From Bacillus_BD sp963765265 (lineage in GTDB: Bacteria > Bacillota > Bacilli > Bacillales > Cytobacillaceae), in contig CAVXVN010000002.1 in assembly GCA_963765265.1 (NCBI GenBank), forward strand, positions 124,001 through 188,000: a stretch of DNA of 64,000 nucleotides. The letters run 5' to 3'. Position numbers and translations under genes: made by a program. Shown here in pieces: positions 1 through 8,757 of this stretch. Under the pieces are notes generated by a model, which saw only the letters and a program-made list of their open reading frames with translations, was not told the DNA's origin and did no database searches. Each line of letters starts with the position of its first letter. Position 1 is the stretch's first letter.

Positions 1-797
1 ATATTAACAACACCTTCAATATTATCTTTATCTCCATTTATGACAGGGTAGCGTGTATATTTTTCCTCCTTGATAATACCGAGAACTTCTTCCATTGTCA
101 TATCTATTGGAAAACTAACCATTTCTGTACGAGGTACCATAATTTCTTTGGCGATTCGATTATCAAATTCAAATATGTTGTTTACATATGTGAGTTCAGA
201 TTTGTTAATCTCACCACTTTTATAGCTTTCTGACAAAATAATACGCAATTCTTCTTCAGTGTGAGCTAATTCATTCTCAGATGCTGGTTTTATGCCAAAT
301 AATCCGACAAGGACTCTTGCGGATCCATTGAGGATCCAAATAAATGGAAACATGATCTTATAAAACCAAATAATTGGCTTTGCCACAGATAATGCAATGG
401 CTTCGGCTTTTTGGATGGCAAAGGTTTTTGGAGCTAATTCGCCTACAACAACGTGAATAAATGTCATGAGGCTAAAAGCAATGATAAAGGATAAAATATG
501 TGTTAAGGACTCATTTAATTGCAAATAATGAAAAAATGGTTCTAATATTTTTTCGATGGTTGGTTCTCCCAACCATCCTAAACCGAGTGCAGTTACGGTA
601 ATTCCGAGTTGACAAGCAGATAGATACTCATCTAAATGAGTAATAACATGCTTGGCAGCTTTTGCTCTAGGTTCGTTTTCCTCAATTAATTGATTAATTC
701 TTGAACTTCTTACTTTAACAATCGCAAATTCAGTTGCAACGAAAAAAGCAGTTAATGCAATTAAAATGGCGACTAAAATCAAGTTAATAGTGATCAA
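1..797 (-). CDS. CNNM/CBS-domain (HlyC/CorC family) transporter, C-terminus cut by the window edge
   Basis: Read from a TTG start, about 265 codons are visible before the left edge. Hydrophobic segments of a CNNM (DUF21) membrane domain come first, including the family motif VVVGELAPK. The linker EEELRIILSESYKSGEI and IMVPRTE follow, then the start of a CBS domain (KYTRYPVING). The protein is a close paralog of the one at 13209-14600. The family includes Bacillus proteins implicated in Mg2+ efflux, such as MpfA/YhdP; substrate here is inferred only. The TTG is chosen because the paralog starts with TTG at the equivalent residue and no in-frame ATG fits. The Shine-Dalgarno sits unusually far upstream with a hairpin between (separate entry). 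The missing part is the rest of the CBS pair and the CorC_HlyC domain. Confidence 0.88.
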   Translation of the reverse strand, partial: MITINLILVAILIALTAFFVATEFAIVKVRSSRINQLIEENEPRAKAAKHVITHLDEYLSACQLGITVTALGLGWLGEPTIEKILEPFFHYLQLNESLTHILSFIIAFSLMTFIHVVVGELAPKTFAIQKAEAIALSVAKPIIWFYKIMFPFIWILNGSARVLVGLFGIKPASENELAHTEEELRIILSESYKSGEINKSELTYVNNIFEFDNRIAKEIMVPRTEMVSFPIDMTMEEVLGIIKEEKYTRYPVINGDKDNIEGVVN

Positions 798-832
798 TAA
801 TTGGCCTTACGAATGTAAGGCATACACCTCCT
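795..832 (-). promoter_or_regulatory. Hairpin between a strong Shine-Dalgarno and a TTG start
   Basis: On the minus strand AGGAGGTG (832-825) is followed by TATG, a perfect 6-bp hairpin CCTTAC-ATTC-GTAAGG (820-805), seven more bases, then TTG (797-795). The linear gap from Shine-Dalgarno to start is 27 nt, too long for normal initiation. With the 16-nt hairpin excluded it is 11 nt. A nine-codon ORF (ATG at 823) also begins after the Shine-Dalgarno, and its TGA overlaps the TTG. The paralog at 14600 has the same arrangement. Seen directly; the role in translation is inferred. Confidence 0.5.
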
Positions 833-1137
833 GGAGATCTTTATGAAATAAAATGCATTTGATTTTATATAAAATTTCGATATTCCGAATTTTTTGTTTA
901 GTCTTAATAAATGGTATTCAGAGTAATATACTTTTTTTATTATATCATAATGGGAACAAAGTATGTTGGATTTTTCAGACGAGTCGATTTCACCCAAAAA
1001 GTATACAATAGATGTATATTTTTCCTATACTCGTATAAATAAATCAGCTAATATATATATCAGAGATATGATAAGTCTTGATTATGAAGAACGTTTATGG
1101 ATTTTTATTATTATACAAAAGGGGAATTAGATCGATT

Positions 1138-2151
1138 ATGAATGAACTCACAAAACTGTTTCAGAACAAAGGTGTAAAAAGGGTCATTATATTTGTTCTT
1201 ATTGCCCTCCTATTATATAGCCTAAGAAGTATGATTAATTTTATATTACTTACGTTTATTTTTACATTCTTAATGGATCGCCTAGTCAGTCTCGTCACTC
1301 AAAAATTCCGAATTAATTGGAAGTTAACCGTGTTAGTTTCTTATACCGCGATTGTAGGGTTCCTCACCTATGGAATCATAAAATATTCACCAATTATTAT
1401 TTATGAAATTACAGCGCTGGTTAAGCAGGTAACAGCCTTCTACCAACAGCCACAGGATAATGAAGTGATGAATTATTTAGTGAGTTATCTTGAAAATAAC
1501 CAAATCTCTCAATATCTAGAGCAAGGCTTAACATTTGTGATGAAATATTTCACAGATGTCAGTCAATTCGCTTTACAAGTGTTACTCGCCCTTCTTCTTA
1601 GTTTGTTTTTCTTATTAGAGAAGCCACGATTGGTCATATTTACAAAGAAATTTCAAAATAGCAAATTAGCAGCTTTCTATAATGAAATTGGATTTTTTGG
1701 AAATAAATTTGCCAGTTCATTTGGTAAAGTGATTGAAGCCCAATTTATTATTGCCATTGTCAATACGATTTTATCGGTGATCGCCTTATCGTTTATGGGG
1801 TTCCCACAATTATTTGGACTAGCTATCATGATATTTTTCCTTGGTTTAATACCAGTAGCAGGTGTGATTATTTCTCTCATACCGCTTAGCTTAATTGCTT
1901 ATTCGATTGGTGGTTTAATTCAGGTCGTATACGTTCTAATTATGGTCATGATTATTCATGGTATTGAAGCCTATATTTTAAATCCTAAATTAATGAGTTC
2001 TAAGACAGATTTGCCGATTTTCTATACATTTATTGTATTGATTTTCTCAGAGCACTTCTTTGGCGTTTGGGGATTAATCATAGGGATACCCATTTTTGTT
2101 TTCTTCCTTGATGTTTTAGATGTAACTAATCGTGATGAAAAAAAGAGCTAA
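1138..2151 (+). CDS. AI-2E family transporter (UPF0118), YdbI/YueF-like permease
   Basis: Predicted polytopic membrane protein of 338 aa with about seven hydrophobic segments. It has the family's long extracytoplasmic loop (roughly residues 95-160) and the conserved C-terminal half GLIPVAGVIISLIP followed by YILNPKLMS. The family (named after TqsA/YdgG) exports varied small molecules; the substrate here is unknown. The ATG at 1138 is preferred because it follows AAAGGGG, though spacing is long (13 nt). In-frame TTG 1078 and ATG 1084 are alternatives. It is transcribed divergently from the CNNM gene to its left. A second, diverged family member (ytvI) lies at 61056-62165. Confidence 0.85.
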   Translation: MNELTKLFQNKGVKRVIIFVLIALLLYSLRSMINFILLTFIFTFLMDRLVSLVTQKFRINWKLTVLVSYTAIVGFLTYGIIKYSPIIIYEITALVKQVTAFYQQPQDNEVMNYLVSYLENNQISQYLEQGLTFVMKYFTDVSQFALQVLLALLLSLFFLLEKPRLVIFTKKFQNSKLAAFYNEIGFFGNKFASSFGKVIEAQFIIAIVNTILSVIALSFMGFPQLFGLAIMIFFLGLIPVAGVIISLIPLSLIAYSIGGLIQVVYVLIMVMIIHGIEAYILNPKLMSSKTDLPIFYTFIVLIFSEHFFGVWGLIIGIPIFVFFLDVLDVTNRDEKKS

Positions 2152-2324
2152 TTAATAATTAAAGATAGATATTCATAAATTTTAGTAAGCTAAAGGGTAT
2201 ATTAATGAAAGAAGAATTAATTGATTTTAAGACATTTACAAAAAGCTTCTATTGAAATGGCAGTCTTAGCCAATTATGCTATGAGGCTTTATACCACCCT
2301 GTAAATAACAAAAAGGGGTATTTT

Positions 2325-3074
2325 ATGATTAAATTACATCATGTTAGTAAAACCTATTCACAGTTTCAGGCCATTAAATCCATATCCATAACCATAAATA
2401 AAGGTGAGATTCATGGAATTATAGGAGCTAGTGGAGCAGGTAAATCCACCTTGTTACGGTTAATGAATTTGTTAGAAGTCCCAGATGAAGGTGAAGTAGA
2501 AGTGAATGGCCAAAAGTTAACAAATTTGGATGGCAAAAAACTTAGGCAAGCACGGAAATCAATCGGGATGATTTTTCAGCATTTTAATTTAGTGGCGAAT
2601 AAAACGGTTTACGAGAATGTAGCTGTATCGTTAGAATTGGCGAACTATCCAAAGAAAGCACGACGGAATCGCGTGATTGAGTGTCTTCATTTTGTAGGGT
2701 TGGAGAGTTTACCTGAAAAATACCCCTCCCAGTTAAGTGGTGGACAAAAACAGCGTGTTGCCATCGCGAGGGCATTAGCGAATAATCCGCAAGTTTTGTT
2801 ATGTGATGAACCAACCTCCTCTCTTGATCCTAATACAACTGCTGAAATATTGGGTGTTTTAGAAAATATCAATAAAAGTTTCGGTGTTACCATTGTCATT
2901 GTCAGTCATGAAATGGAAGTGATTAAAAGTATCTGTAATCGCGTAACTGTAATGGCAAATGGGGAAATCTATGACACGGTATTAAGTGAGCCAAAGGGGA
3001 TTCAAAAGATAGATAATAGTCCCGCATACTTTGTAGAACAACTAACAAAGGACGGTGGGGAAGAGTATGCCTGA
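2325..3074 (+). CDS. metN: Methionine-type ABC importer ATP-binding protein (MetN-like, lacking the NIL domain)
   Basis: ATPase subunit of a MetNIQ-type importer, 249 aa. Walker A GASGAGKST is near residue 36, the Q-loop MIFQHFN near 88, the signature LSGGQKQR near 139, Walker B VLLCDEPTSSLDP near 159, and the switch His in IVSHEME. Classical MetN is about 340 aa with a C-terminal NIL (ACT-like) regulatory domain. This protein stops soon after the nucleotide-binding domain, and metI begins inside its last codons, so shortness is native and not a break. Shine-Dalgarno AAAAAGGGG precedes ATG. Substrate (methionine or a related compound) is inferred from the permease and binding protein that follow. 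Confidence 0.87.
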   Translation: MIKLHHVSKTYSQFQAIKSISITINKGEIHGIIGASGAGKSTLLRLMNLLEVPDEGEVEVNGQKLTNLDGKKLRQARKSIGMIFQHFNLVANKTVYENVAVSLELANYPKKARRNRVIECLHFVGLESLPEKYPSQLSGGQKQRVAIARALANNPQVLLCDEPTSSLDPNTTAEILGVLENINKSFGVTIVIVSHEMEVIKSICNRVTVMANGEIYDTVLSEPKGIQKIDNSPAYFVEQLTKDGGEEYA

Positions 3075-3729
3075 AATTTTAGTTCAATATGAAGCTGAAA
3101 TTTGGCAGTCTATTGGAGAAACCTTTGTCATGGTTGGTGTTTCTATTCTAGCTGCGATTCTAATAGGACTTCCGGTTGGGACGTTGCTTTTCCTTTGCAG
3201 GAAGGGCCAAATACTTGAGAACCGGTCTGTTTTTTCGACATTAAATTTATTGGTTAATATCACCCGTTCTTTTCCGTTTTTATTATTGGTTGTTTTTTTG
3301 ATACCATTTACAAGATTAATCATTGGAACGGCAATTGGCACAGCGGCTGCGACTGTTCCATTAGCGATAATCTCGATTGCGCATTATTCGCGACTAGTCG
3401 AGCAGTCCTTATTGGATGTACCAAAAGGTGTGATAGAAGCGGCCATTTCCATGGGTGCCTCTGCTAAGGGAGTTATTTTTAAATTCCTTTATGTTGAGGC
3501 ACGTTCAGGGCTAGTTCTCGGATTAACAACCTCAATTATTAGCTTTATTTCTTATTCGACAATAATGGGTGTGGTCGGAGGCGGTGGTATCGGAGATTTT
3601 GCCATTCGGTATGGCTATCAACAATTTAAAACAGAACTAATGATATATGTGATTATTATTATGGTCATTCTGGTACAGGTCTTACAATTTATTGGAACAT
3701 CTGTATCAAGGATGATTGATAAAAGATAA
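3067..3729 (+). CDS. metI: Methionine-type ABC transporter permease (MetI-like)
   Basis: Integral membrane permease of about 220 aa with five hydrophobic segments. It has the EAA-loop region of the MetI family (EAAISMGASAKGVIFKFLY) that docks on the ATPase, and GVVGGGGIGDFAIRYGYQQF near the C-terminus, which is highly characteristic of MetI. ATG 3067 is chosen over GTG 3055 because GGTGGGG is correctly placed. The gene overlaps the metN stop by 8 nt, indicating translational coupling. It stops 19 nt before metQ. Confidence 0.9.
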   Translation: MPEILVQYEAEIWQSIGETFVMVGVSILAAILIGLPVGTLLFLCRKGQILENRSVFSTLNLLVNITRSFPFLLLVVFLIPFTRLIIGTAIGTAAATVPLAIISIAHYSRLVEQSLLDVPKGVIEAAISMGASAKGVIFKFLYVEARSGLVLGLTTSIISFISYSTIMGVVGGGGIGDFAIRYGYQQFKTELMIYVIIIMVILVQVLQFIGTSVSRMIDKR

Positions 3730-3748
3730 ACATCAGGAGGATAACAAC

Positions 3749-4585
3749 ATGAAAAAAATACTCTTACTTATTTTGGCACTTCTATTTATTGCAGCAGGAT
3801 GTGGCCAAAATAAAGAAACAAAGGAAAAAGAAGAAAGTGCAAATGTGCAAAAAACTGAAGAAGTTACGACATTGAAAGTAGCCTCATTAATTCCGCCAAT
3901 GACGGAAATTCTTGAGCTTGTAAAACCAAAACTTGCAGAAGAAGGCATTAATCTTGAAATGGTTGTATTAGGTGATAATGTTCAGCCCAATAGTGCTCTT
4001 GCGGCAGGAGAAGTAGATGCAAACTTCTTCCAACATGTGCCGTATATGGAGGAATTCAATCGCAATAATAATGCAGAACTAGTTCCGGTTGTACCTATCT
4101 ATTTTGCGAATTATGGTGTCTATTCGAAGGAATACAAATCGATGGAAGAATTACCAGAAGATGCCGTCATTGCCATCGCAAATGACGTATCAAATATAGA
4201 TCGTTCATTGGCTTTGTTAGCTCAACATAAGGTTATCACTTTAAAAGAAAAAACGGGTGTATATTATACAGAAGCTGATGTTATTGAAAATCCAAAAAAC
4301 TATAAGTTTGAAACTGTCGATCTTCTAATGTTAGCAAGAATGTACGATGACGCAGATGCAGTAATCATGACACCTGCTTATGCTAAACCACTTGGATTGA
4401 CACCAAAAAGTGATGCACTCCTTACTGAAGGAGTTGAAAATGACTTTGCGATTACTCTAGTAGCACGCAAAGATAATGCTGATTCTGAGCCAATTCAAAA
4501 GTTGGCCAAAGCCATGACGAGTCCAGAGGTACGAAAATTTTTAGAAGAAAATTATAGTGAAACTGCTATTCCAGCATTCAAATAA
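3749..4585 (+). CDS. metQ: MetQ/NlpA family substrate-binding lipoprotein
   Basis: Extracytoplasmic solute-binding lipoprotein of the NlpA/MetQ family, 278 aa. A lipoprotein signal peptide ends in the lipobox FIAAGC, with the lipidated Cys near residue 18. Family signatures include LKVASLIPPMTEIL, GEVDANFFQHVPYM and VAIANDVSNIDRSL. The start follows AGGAGG at ideal spacing. It is the last gene of metNIQ and is followed by an intrinsic terminator. Lipoprotein tethering to the membrane is expected in a Gram-positive host. Confidence 0.92.
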   Translation: MKKILLLILALLFIAAGCGQNKETKEKEESANVQKTEEVTTLKVASLIPPMTEILELVKPKLAEEGINLEMVVLGDNVQPNSALAAGEVDANFFQHVPYMEEFNRNNNAELVPVVPIYFANYGVYSKEYKSMEELPEDAVIAIANDVSNIDRSLALLAQHKVITLKEKTGVYYTEADVIENPKNYKFETVDLLMLARMYDDADAVIMTPAYAKPLGLTPKSDALLTEGVENDFAITLVARKDNADSEPIQKLAKAMTSPEVRKFLEENYSETAIPAFK

Positions 4586-4592
4586 TGATATA

Positions 4593-4640
4593 AAAAAAGG
4601 GCCATTCGAGTTGTTTTCACAACAGAGAATGGCCTTTTTT
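4593..4640 (+). terminator. Intrinsic terminator of metNIQ
   Basis: GGCCATTC pairs with GAATGGCC around a short inner stem (TTGT/ACAA), followed by a run of six T. Confidence 0.85.
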
Positions 4641-4689
4641 AAAACACGAAACTCAACCAACGCCCGCATCCTAGTGAAGTCCAGTTGCG

Positions 4690-4788
4690 GTGGCTAGGGA
4701 CTCGGGTCATAAGCCAAGCCAGTGATGAGGTTAAAGTGCGAACCTCACCACTGACTCGTCTTATGCCTGACGTCCCTGGGCAAGCCAC
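4690..4788. repeat. Long imperfect inverted repeat between metQ and the YitT-family gene
   Basis: A roughly 100-bp segment folds on itself: GTGGCT pairs with AGCCAC, AGGGAC with GTCCCT, CATAAG with CTTATG, CAGTG with CACTG, and TGAGGTT with AACCTCA, around an 8-nt loop near 4733-4740. GC content is visibly higher than the surroundings. There is no ORF or T-run. It looks like a mobile-repeat relic or REP-like element. No second copy was found in the window. Confidence 0.65.
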
Positions 4789-4797
4789 CTCCACATT

Positions 4798-5691
4798 TCA
4801 GTGAATAGCGCGTTTTTTGAATCTTCCTCCTCGGACTTCGGTTATGTTTGCGATGGCGAGGAAGGCGGAGGTGTCTATTTCTTCGACGATGGATTTTAGT
4901 TTTGCTTCTTCGAGTCTTGTGATGACACAGAAGATTACTTGTTTGTTGTCGCCGGTGTAAGCTCCTTCACCACTTAAATAAGTAACTCCACGACCAAGGC
5001 GAGCTAATATGGTATCCCCAATTAATTTATGATTTTCACTAATAATCCAAACGGATTTTGATTCTTCTAATCCAATAATCATAAGATCCATCACTTTATA
5101 GGCGATGAAATAAGCGATTAGTGAGTACATGGCACGATCCCAGCCGAAAACAAAGCCAGCAATGATAAAAATAAAAATATTGAAAAACATGACAATTTCT
5201 CCGACGGAAAAGGGAAGTTTTTTATTTAATAAAATGGCCATGATTTCGGTTCCGTCTAGTGAGCCTCCAAAACGGATAACAATTCCTACTCCGGCTCCCA
5301 ATACAATTCCCCCAAAAACAGTAGCTAAAAGAAGATCTTCTGTAAAGACCGGAACATTATGTAAAAGAGAGGTGGTTATAGATAGAACAGTAATGCCTAA
5401 AAGAGTAGAAAGAGCGAAGGTTTTCCCAATTTGTTTATAACCAATAAAGAAAAAGGGAATGTTAAGAATAAAGATAAATACTCCTAATTTCCAACCTATA
5501 AAATGGGATAAAATAATCGAAATTCCGACAATCCCTCCATCAAGGACTTTGTTTGGAACAAGAAATTCCTCTAGCCCTACTCCCATTAAAATGGACCCAA
5601 GGATAATAAAAATAGCTCTTTTTGCAATGTTTGCTTTTGTTAATTTTTTGTGGTTAATAACCATCTGCACTTCCTGTGGTATTGAATCCAT
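4798..5691 (-). CDS. YitT family membrane protein with C-terminal DUF2179
   Basis: 297 aa. After a short hydrophilic N-terminus there are five or six hydrophobic segments carrying family motifs: VGLEEFLVPNKVLDGGIVGI near residue 40 and RFGGSLDGTEI near residue 140. A soluble C-terminal domain follows (about residues 215-290, YLSGEGAYTGDNKQVIFCVI), matching DUF2179. B. subtilis has several paralogs (YitT, YpjC, YqfU, YvjA, YxkD), and which one this matches is unclear. Function is poorly defined. The start follows AAGGGGG; ATG 5664 is a possible alternative. Confidence 0.87.
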   Translation of the reverse strand: MDSIPQEVQMVINHKKLTKANIAKRAIFIILGSILMGVGLEEFLVPNKVLDGGIVGISIILSHFIGWKLGVFIFILNIPFFFIGYKQIGKTFALSTLLGITVLSITTSLLHNVPVFTEDLLLATVFGGIVLGAGVGIVIRFGGSLDGTEIMAILLNKKLPFSVGEIVMFFNIFIFIIAGFVFGWDRAMYSLIAYFIAYKVMDLMIIGLEESKSVWIISENHKLIGDTILARLGRGVTYLSGEGAYTGDNKQVIFCVITRLEEAKLKSIVEEIDTSAFLAIANITEVRGGRFKKRAIH

Positions 5692-5759
5692 TCGGTTTCC
5701 CCCTTGTTTCTGCTACCTTATTTCTCTATTTGTAATCAATATTTTATTCTTTAATTTGA

Positions 5760-5815
5760 TAAAAAGAAAGGCAAGTGGAGTAAGTTGATTCATTTAAACC
5801 AGCCTTTCTTTTTAA
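5760..5815 (-). terminator. Terminator overlapping the corA stop
   Basis: On the minus strand GAAAGGC and GCCTTTC pair across the corA stop region and are followed by TTTTT. The loop is long. Confidence 0.55.
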
Positions 5816-6740
5816 ACCAAATGTACATGCCTATCCCGATGATAGCCATGAGTAACAATGCTTCGAAGTAACCATATTGCCACTTTAGTTCTGGCATATT
5901 CTCGAAATTCATCCCATAAACACCAACAATAAAGGTTAGGGGCATAAAGATACTAGTGAAAACCGTTAGTATTTTCATGACACGATTTGTTTGATGTGAA
6001 TTATAGGAGAGATAGCTATCTCTTATATCAGCCGTAATTTCCCGATTGGCTTCAATTAATTCGGTTAATTTAAGTAAGTGATCGTAAATGTCTAAGAAAT
6101 AGGCTCTGTTTTTATCTATTCCGGGCAAGCGTTGCGAGTTTAACATTCTGTACATGAGATCTCTCATGGGTGCTACAGTTTGCCTTAAGGAAAGTAAGTT
6201 ATGTCGAGCGGCAAATAATTTATCAAGTAATGTTTCCATTGATTCATTTTGAGAATTGTCTTCAATGGAGTTAAGTGTATCTTCAATTTTATAGTTAATA
6301 GGAAAATAATTGTCTACGAGTTCATCCATAATACGATGTAGTATTTTATATGTATCCCAATCTTCAGTATGAATATCATTGTGAAAATCCCGGAATACTT
6401 TGTTGACTTCCTCAGATTGTAAATGATGATAAGTGACAATGTAATTCTTACTGACAAATATGTTTAATTCTTCTTTTGCTAAAGTTTTCGGATTGATACT
6501 ATAGGTAACAAAAAAGGTATGATCTTCATAATAATCCAGTTTGGGTCTTTGAAGTCTATAAATACAATCTTCAATAGCAAGTGGATGAAATTCTAAAGGT
6601 GTTCTAAGTTTGTGAGTCTCTTTTTCATCCGGTTGATCAAAATCGATCCAATACCATACATAATTATTTGAATGGAGGGAGTCTAGTGGGATATTTCTTT
6701 CTAATTGATTTTGTTTATTAATCGCAATTGTTCTAATCAA
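5790..6740 (-). CDS. corA: CorA family magnesium/divalent cation transporter
   Basis: 316 aa, the usual CorA length. A large cytoplasmic N-terminal domain runs to about residue 250 and is rich in charged helices. Two closely spaced transmembrane helices follow, and the diagnostic selectivity motif YGMNF lies between them (VYGMNFENMPE). The C-terminus is a basic tail, as in pentameric CorA channels that conduct Mg2+ (also Co2+ and Ni2+). It stands alone on the minus strand. No M-box riboswitch was recognised in the short upstream gap. Two CNNM-type genes also linked to Mg2+ handling lie elsewhere in the window. Confidence 0.92.
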   Translation of the reverse strand: MIRTIAINKQNQLERNIPLDSLHSNNYVWYWIDFDQPDEKETHKLRTPLEFHPLAIEDCIYRLQRPKLDYYEDHTFFVTYSINPKTLAKEELNIFVSKNYIVTYHHLQSEEVNKVFRDFHNDIHTEDWDTYKILHRIMDELVDNYFPINYKIEDTLNSIEDNSQNESMETLLDKLFAARHNLLSLRQTVAPMRDLMYRMLNSQRLPGIDKNRAYFLDIYDHLLKLTELIEANREITADIRDSYLSYNSHQTNRVMKILTVFTSIFMPLTFIVGVYGMNFENMPELKWQYGYFEALLLMAIIGIGMYIWFKKKGWFK

Positions 6741-6829
6741 TTGTCCGCCTCCTTTCGTTAGGAATTATCTTTGTATTTACATTATATATGGATAGTATTA
6801 AAAAAATAAAACTTTTCTTACAATGATTG

Positions 6830-6880
6830 AAAAAGGGATTGGATTAACAGTGAATTACACTGGTTAACCAACCCCTTTTT
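6830..6880. terminator. Strong hairpin terminator between cydC and corA
   Basis: AAAAAGGG, then TTGG-TTAAC-CAGTG elements, pair with CACTG-GTTAA-CCAA-CCCCTTTTT around a 5-nt loop. It is T-rich on both sides and so can act in both directions. It would end the cydABCD transcript. Confidence 0.75.
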
Positions 6881-6936
6881 AGTATATTTGATCCAGCTTG
6901 GCTTATTAGAATTTATATCCAAGAATTCTAAATCGC

Positions 6937-6997
6937 ATAAGTGCAACTACGTCTCTGGCTTCGCCTAGCGGCTCGCCAATCGTCGAGTTTTCTTTAT
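6937..6997. repeat. Intergenic repeat, 61 bp, ends ATAAGTGCAACTA and TTTTCTTTAT
   Basis: The unit has the same conserved ends and a similar core (CTTCGCCT, GGCTCGCCAATC, TCGAGTTTTC) as the copy at 20515-20576. The ends also match longer family members near 31230-31351 and the right arms near 16053 and 23995. No coding capacity. Confidence 0.7.
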
Positions 6998-7026
6998 CGC
7001 GCCTGAGCAAGCAACTTCCGCTTTTC

Positions 7027-8757
7027 CTAAAGACCTCGATCTAACAAATAAAGTTGTTGATAGCGTTCATTTGTTTTTAATAGTTCTGAATGGGAACCAT
7101 TCATGACAATTTTACCTTTATCAATAAAAAGAACTTGGTCCATTTGTTCGATTCCGATTAAATGATGTGTGACCCAAATAACGGTCTTATCTTTAAGGGT
7201 AGTAAAAATAGTTTCCAATAAAGATCGTTCTGTTTGAGGATCTAGTCCAACAGTTGGTTCATCCAAGATGACAATAGGTGTATTTTTTAATAAGATACGA
7301 GCTAAAGCGATCCGTTGTCTTTCCCCACCAGAAAAACGTTGTCCGGTTTCTTCCATCTGGGTATCTAATCCATTTTTTAGTGAATGGATGTATTCTTCAA
7401 GTTTCACCTGTCTAACAACTTGTTCGATTTCCTCTTGGGTGGCTGATTGATTTCCTAACCTAATATTATTTTTAACACTCGTAGCAAATAAGTAAGGTTT
7501 TTGATTTAAGACACTGATCATTTCAAATATGTTCTCCTCATAAGTGTCGGGAGGATGTCCGTTCATTTCAATACTTCCTGCAGAAGGCGAGATTGCTCCG
7601 AGTAATAACTGGAGGAAAGTGGATTTTCCAGCACCGCTTTTCCCAAGTATAGCGATTTTTTTACCTTGTGGAATGGAAAGGGAAATCTGTTGTAGTGCAT
7701 CCATTCCTTCATTATTATATCGATAATAAACATCCTTCATTTCAAGAACTGCTTTGGAAGAAATGGGAGCAGTTACATCTGATTTATGAGTTGCTTTTGG
7801 AACAAACTGTTCGATGTAATCCAGTCGTTTCAAGGATTCATGGTAGGTAGGAATCCGTTCAATGGCATGTGAGATAGGAATTAACCCCTCAATGATTGGG
7901 AGGGTTACTAGTGTAAAGGCTGCTATATAGGTTGGTGCAATTTCACCTGCTAGGGCCTGATCACCAGCCCAGAGTCCAACGAAGATTAGGATCATACCCG
8001 TAATCAGTTGCAATTGGAATGTTCGAGATTGGTTCCAATGACGAATCTTTTTATCAATTACATTACTTTCTAGACTATTGCGGGAGTATTGTGTGATAAA
8101 ATGTTCTTTTTGTCCGCTTATGATCCAGTCGCCTAGACCAAAAATAGCATCTGTTAATGTTTGATAAAGGGTACTTCTCTTTTGTTTTTGTTCCACTTGT
8201 CGTTTCTTTAAAAGAAAGAGTGAGATTAGTGGATAGACTACTACAATAATACTTAAACATAAAGCGATCCAAAGTGCGAACTGCCAATCAAATAAAGCAA
8301 GTGACATAATTGAAGCTACGAATAGAAATAAGGAAACCAGTGTTGGGAAAATCGTGCGGATGTAAACATCCTGTAAATGTTCAATATCATCTGCTAATGT
8401 CCCAAGTAAATCACCGGTTTGAAATCGTGAGCGTATAAAAAGTGCTTGTGGTTCTAATACTCCATATAACTTTACTCGCATTTGAGAGAGAATTTTTAGA
8501 ACCGCATTATGCCCCGTTAATCTTTCTAAATAATGGGTGACTGCACGTGAAATACCAAATGTACGTACTAATACAACTGGAACATAGATCATTAAAATGT
8601 TTTCCGGTCTTTGTGAAGCACGCGAGATTAAGTACCCAGATGTAAAGGTGAGCATAGAAGCACCAAAGACGGTTATCATAGCAAAAAAGATGGCAAGTAA
8701 TATGGAACGATTATACTGTTTCAAATAGGGCATGATATAAGTTTGAAATAGCTTCAT
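7027..8757 (-). CDS. cydC: Thiol reductant ABC exporter subunit CydC
   Basis: Half of the heterodimeric ABC exporter needed to assemble cytochrome bd; 576 aa. Residues 1-310 hold six transmembrane helices (ABC_membrane fold). The C-terminal ATPase has Walker A ILGKSGAGKST near residue 372, signature FSGGERQRIALAR near 478, and Walker B IVILDEPTVGLDP near 498. In E. coli CydDC exports glutathione/cysteine or handles heme. The start overlaps the cydD stop by 4 nt (ATGA), showing coupling within cydABCD. The reading frame is intact, unlike cydA, cydB and cydD. Confidence 0.92.
   Translation of the reverse strand: MKLFQTYIMPYLKQYNRSILLAIFFAMITVFGASMLTFTSGYLISRASQRPENILMIYVPVVLVRTFGISRAVTHYLERLTGHNAVLKILSQMRVKLYGVLEPQALFIRSRFQTGDLLGTLADDIEHLQDVYIRTIFPTLVSLFLFVASIMSLALFDWQFALWIALCLSIIVVVYPLISLFLLKKRQVEQKQKRSTLYQTLTDAIFGLGDWIISGQKEHFITQYSRNSLESNVIDKKIRHWNQSRTFQLQLITGMILIFVGLWAGDQALAGEIAPTYIAAFTLVTLPIIEGLIPISHAIERIPTYHESLKRLDYIEQFVPKATHKSDVTAPISSKAVLEMKDVYYRYNNEGMDALQQISLSIPQGKKIAILGKSGAGKSTFLQLLLGAISPSAGSIEMNGHPPDTYEENIFEMISVLNQKPYLFATSVKNNIRLGNQSATQEEIEQVVRQVKLEEYIHSLKNGLDTQMEETGQRFSGGERQRIALARILLKNTPIVILDEPTVGLDPQTERSLLETIFTTLKDKTVIWVTHHLIGIEQMDQVLFIDKGKIVMNGSHSELLKTNERYQQLYLLDRGL

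Noticed and set aside
794..997. 67-aa minus-strand ORF upstream of the first CNNM gene
   Set aside because: It has no Shine-Dalgarno at its start and spans the AT-rich leader. Only its last nine codons follow a ribosome site; these are discussed as a possible leader peptide, not a gene.
2152..2324. SAM (S-box) or T-box riboswitch before metNIQ
   Set aside because: None of the conserved S-box core bases or the T-box sequence AGGGTGGNACCGCG could be found; the gap is also short.
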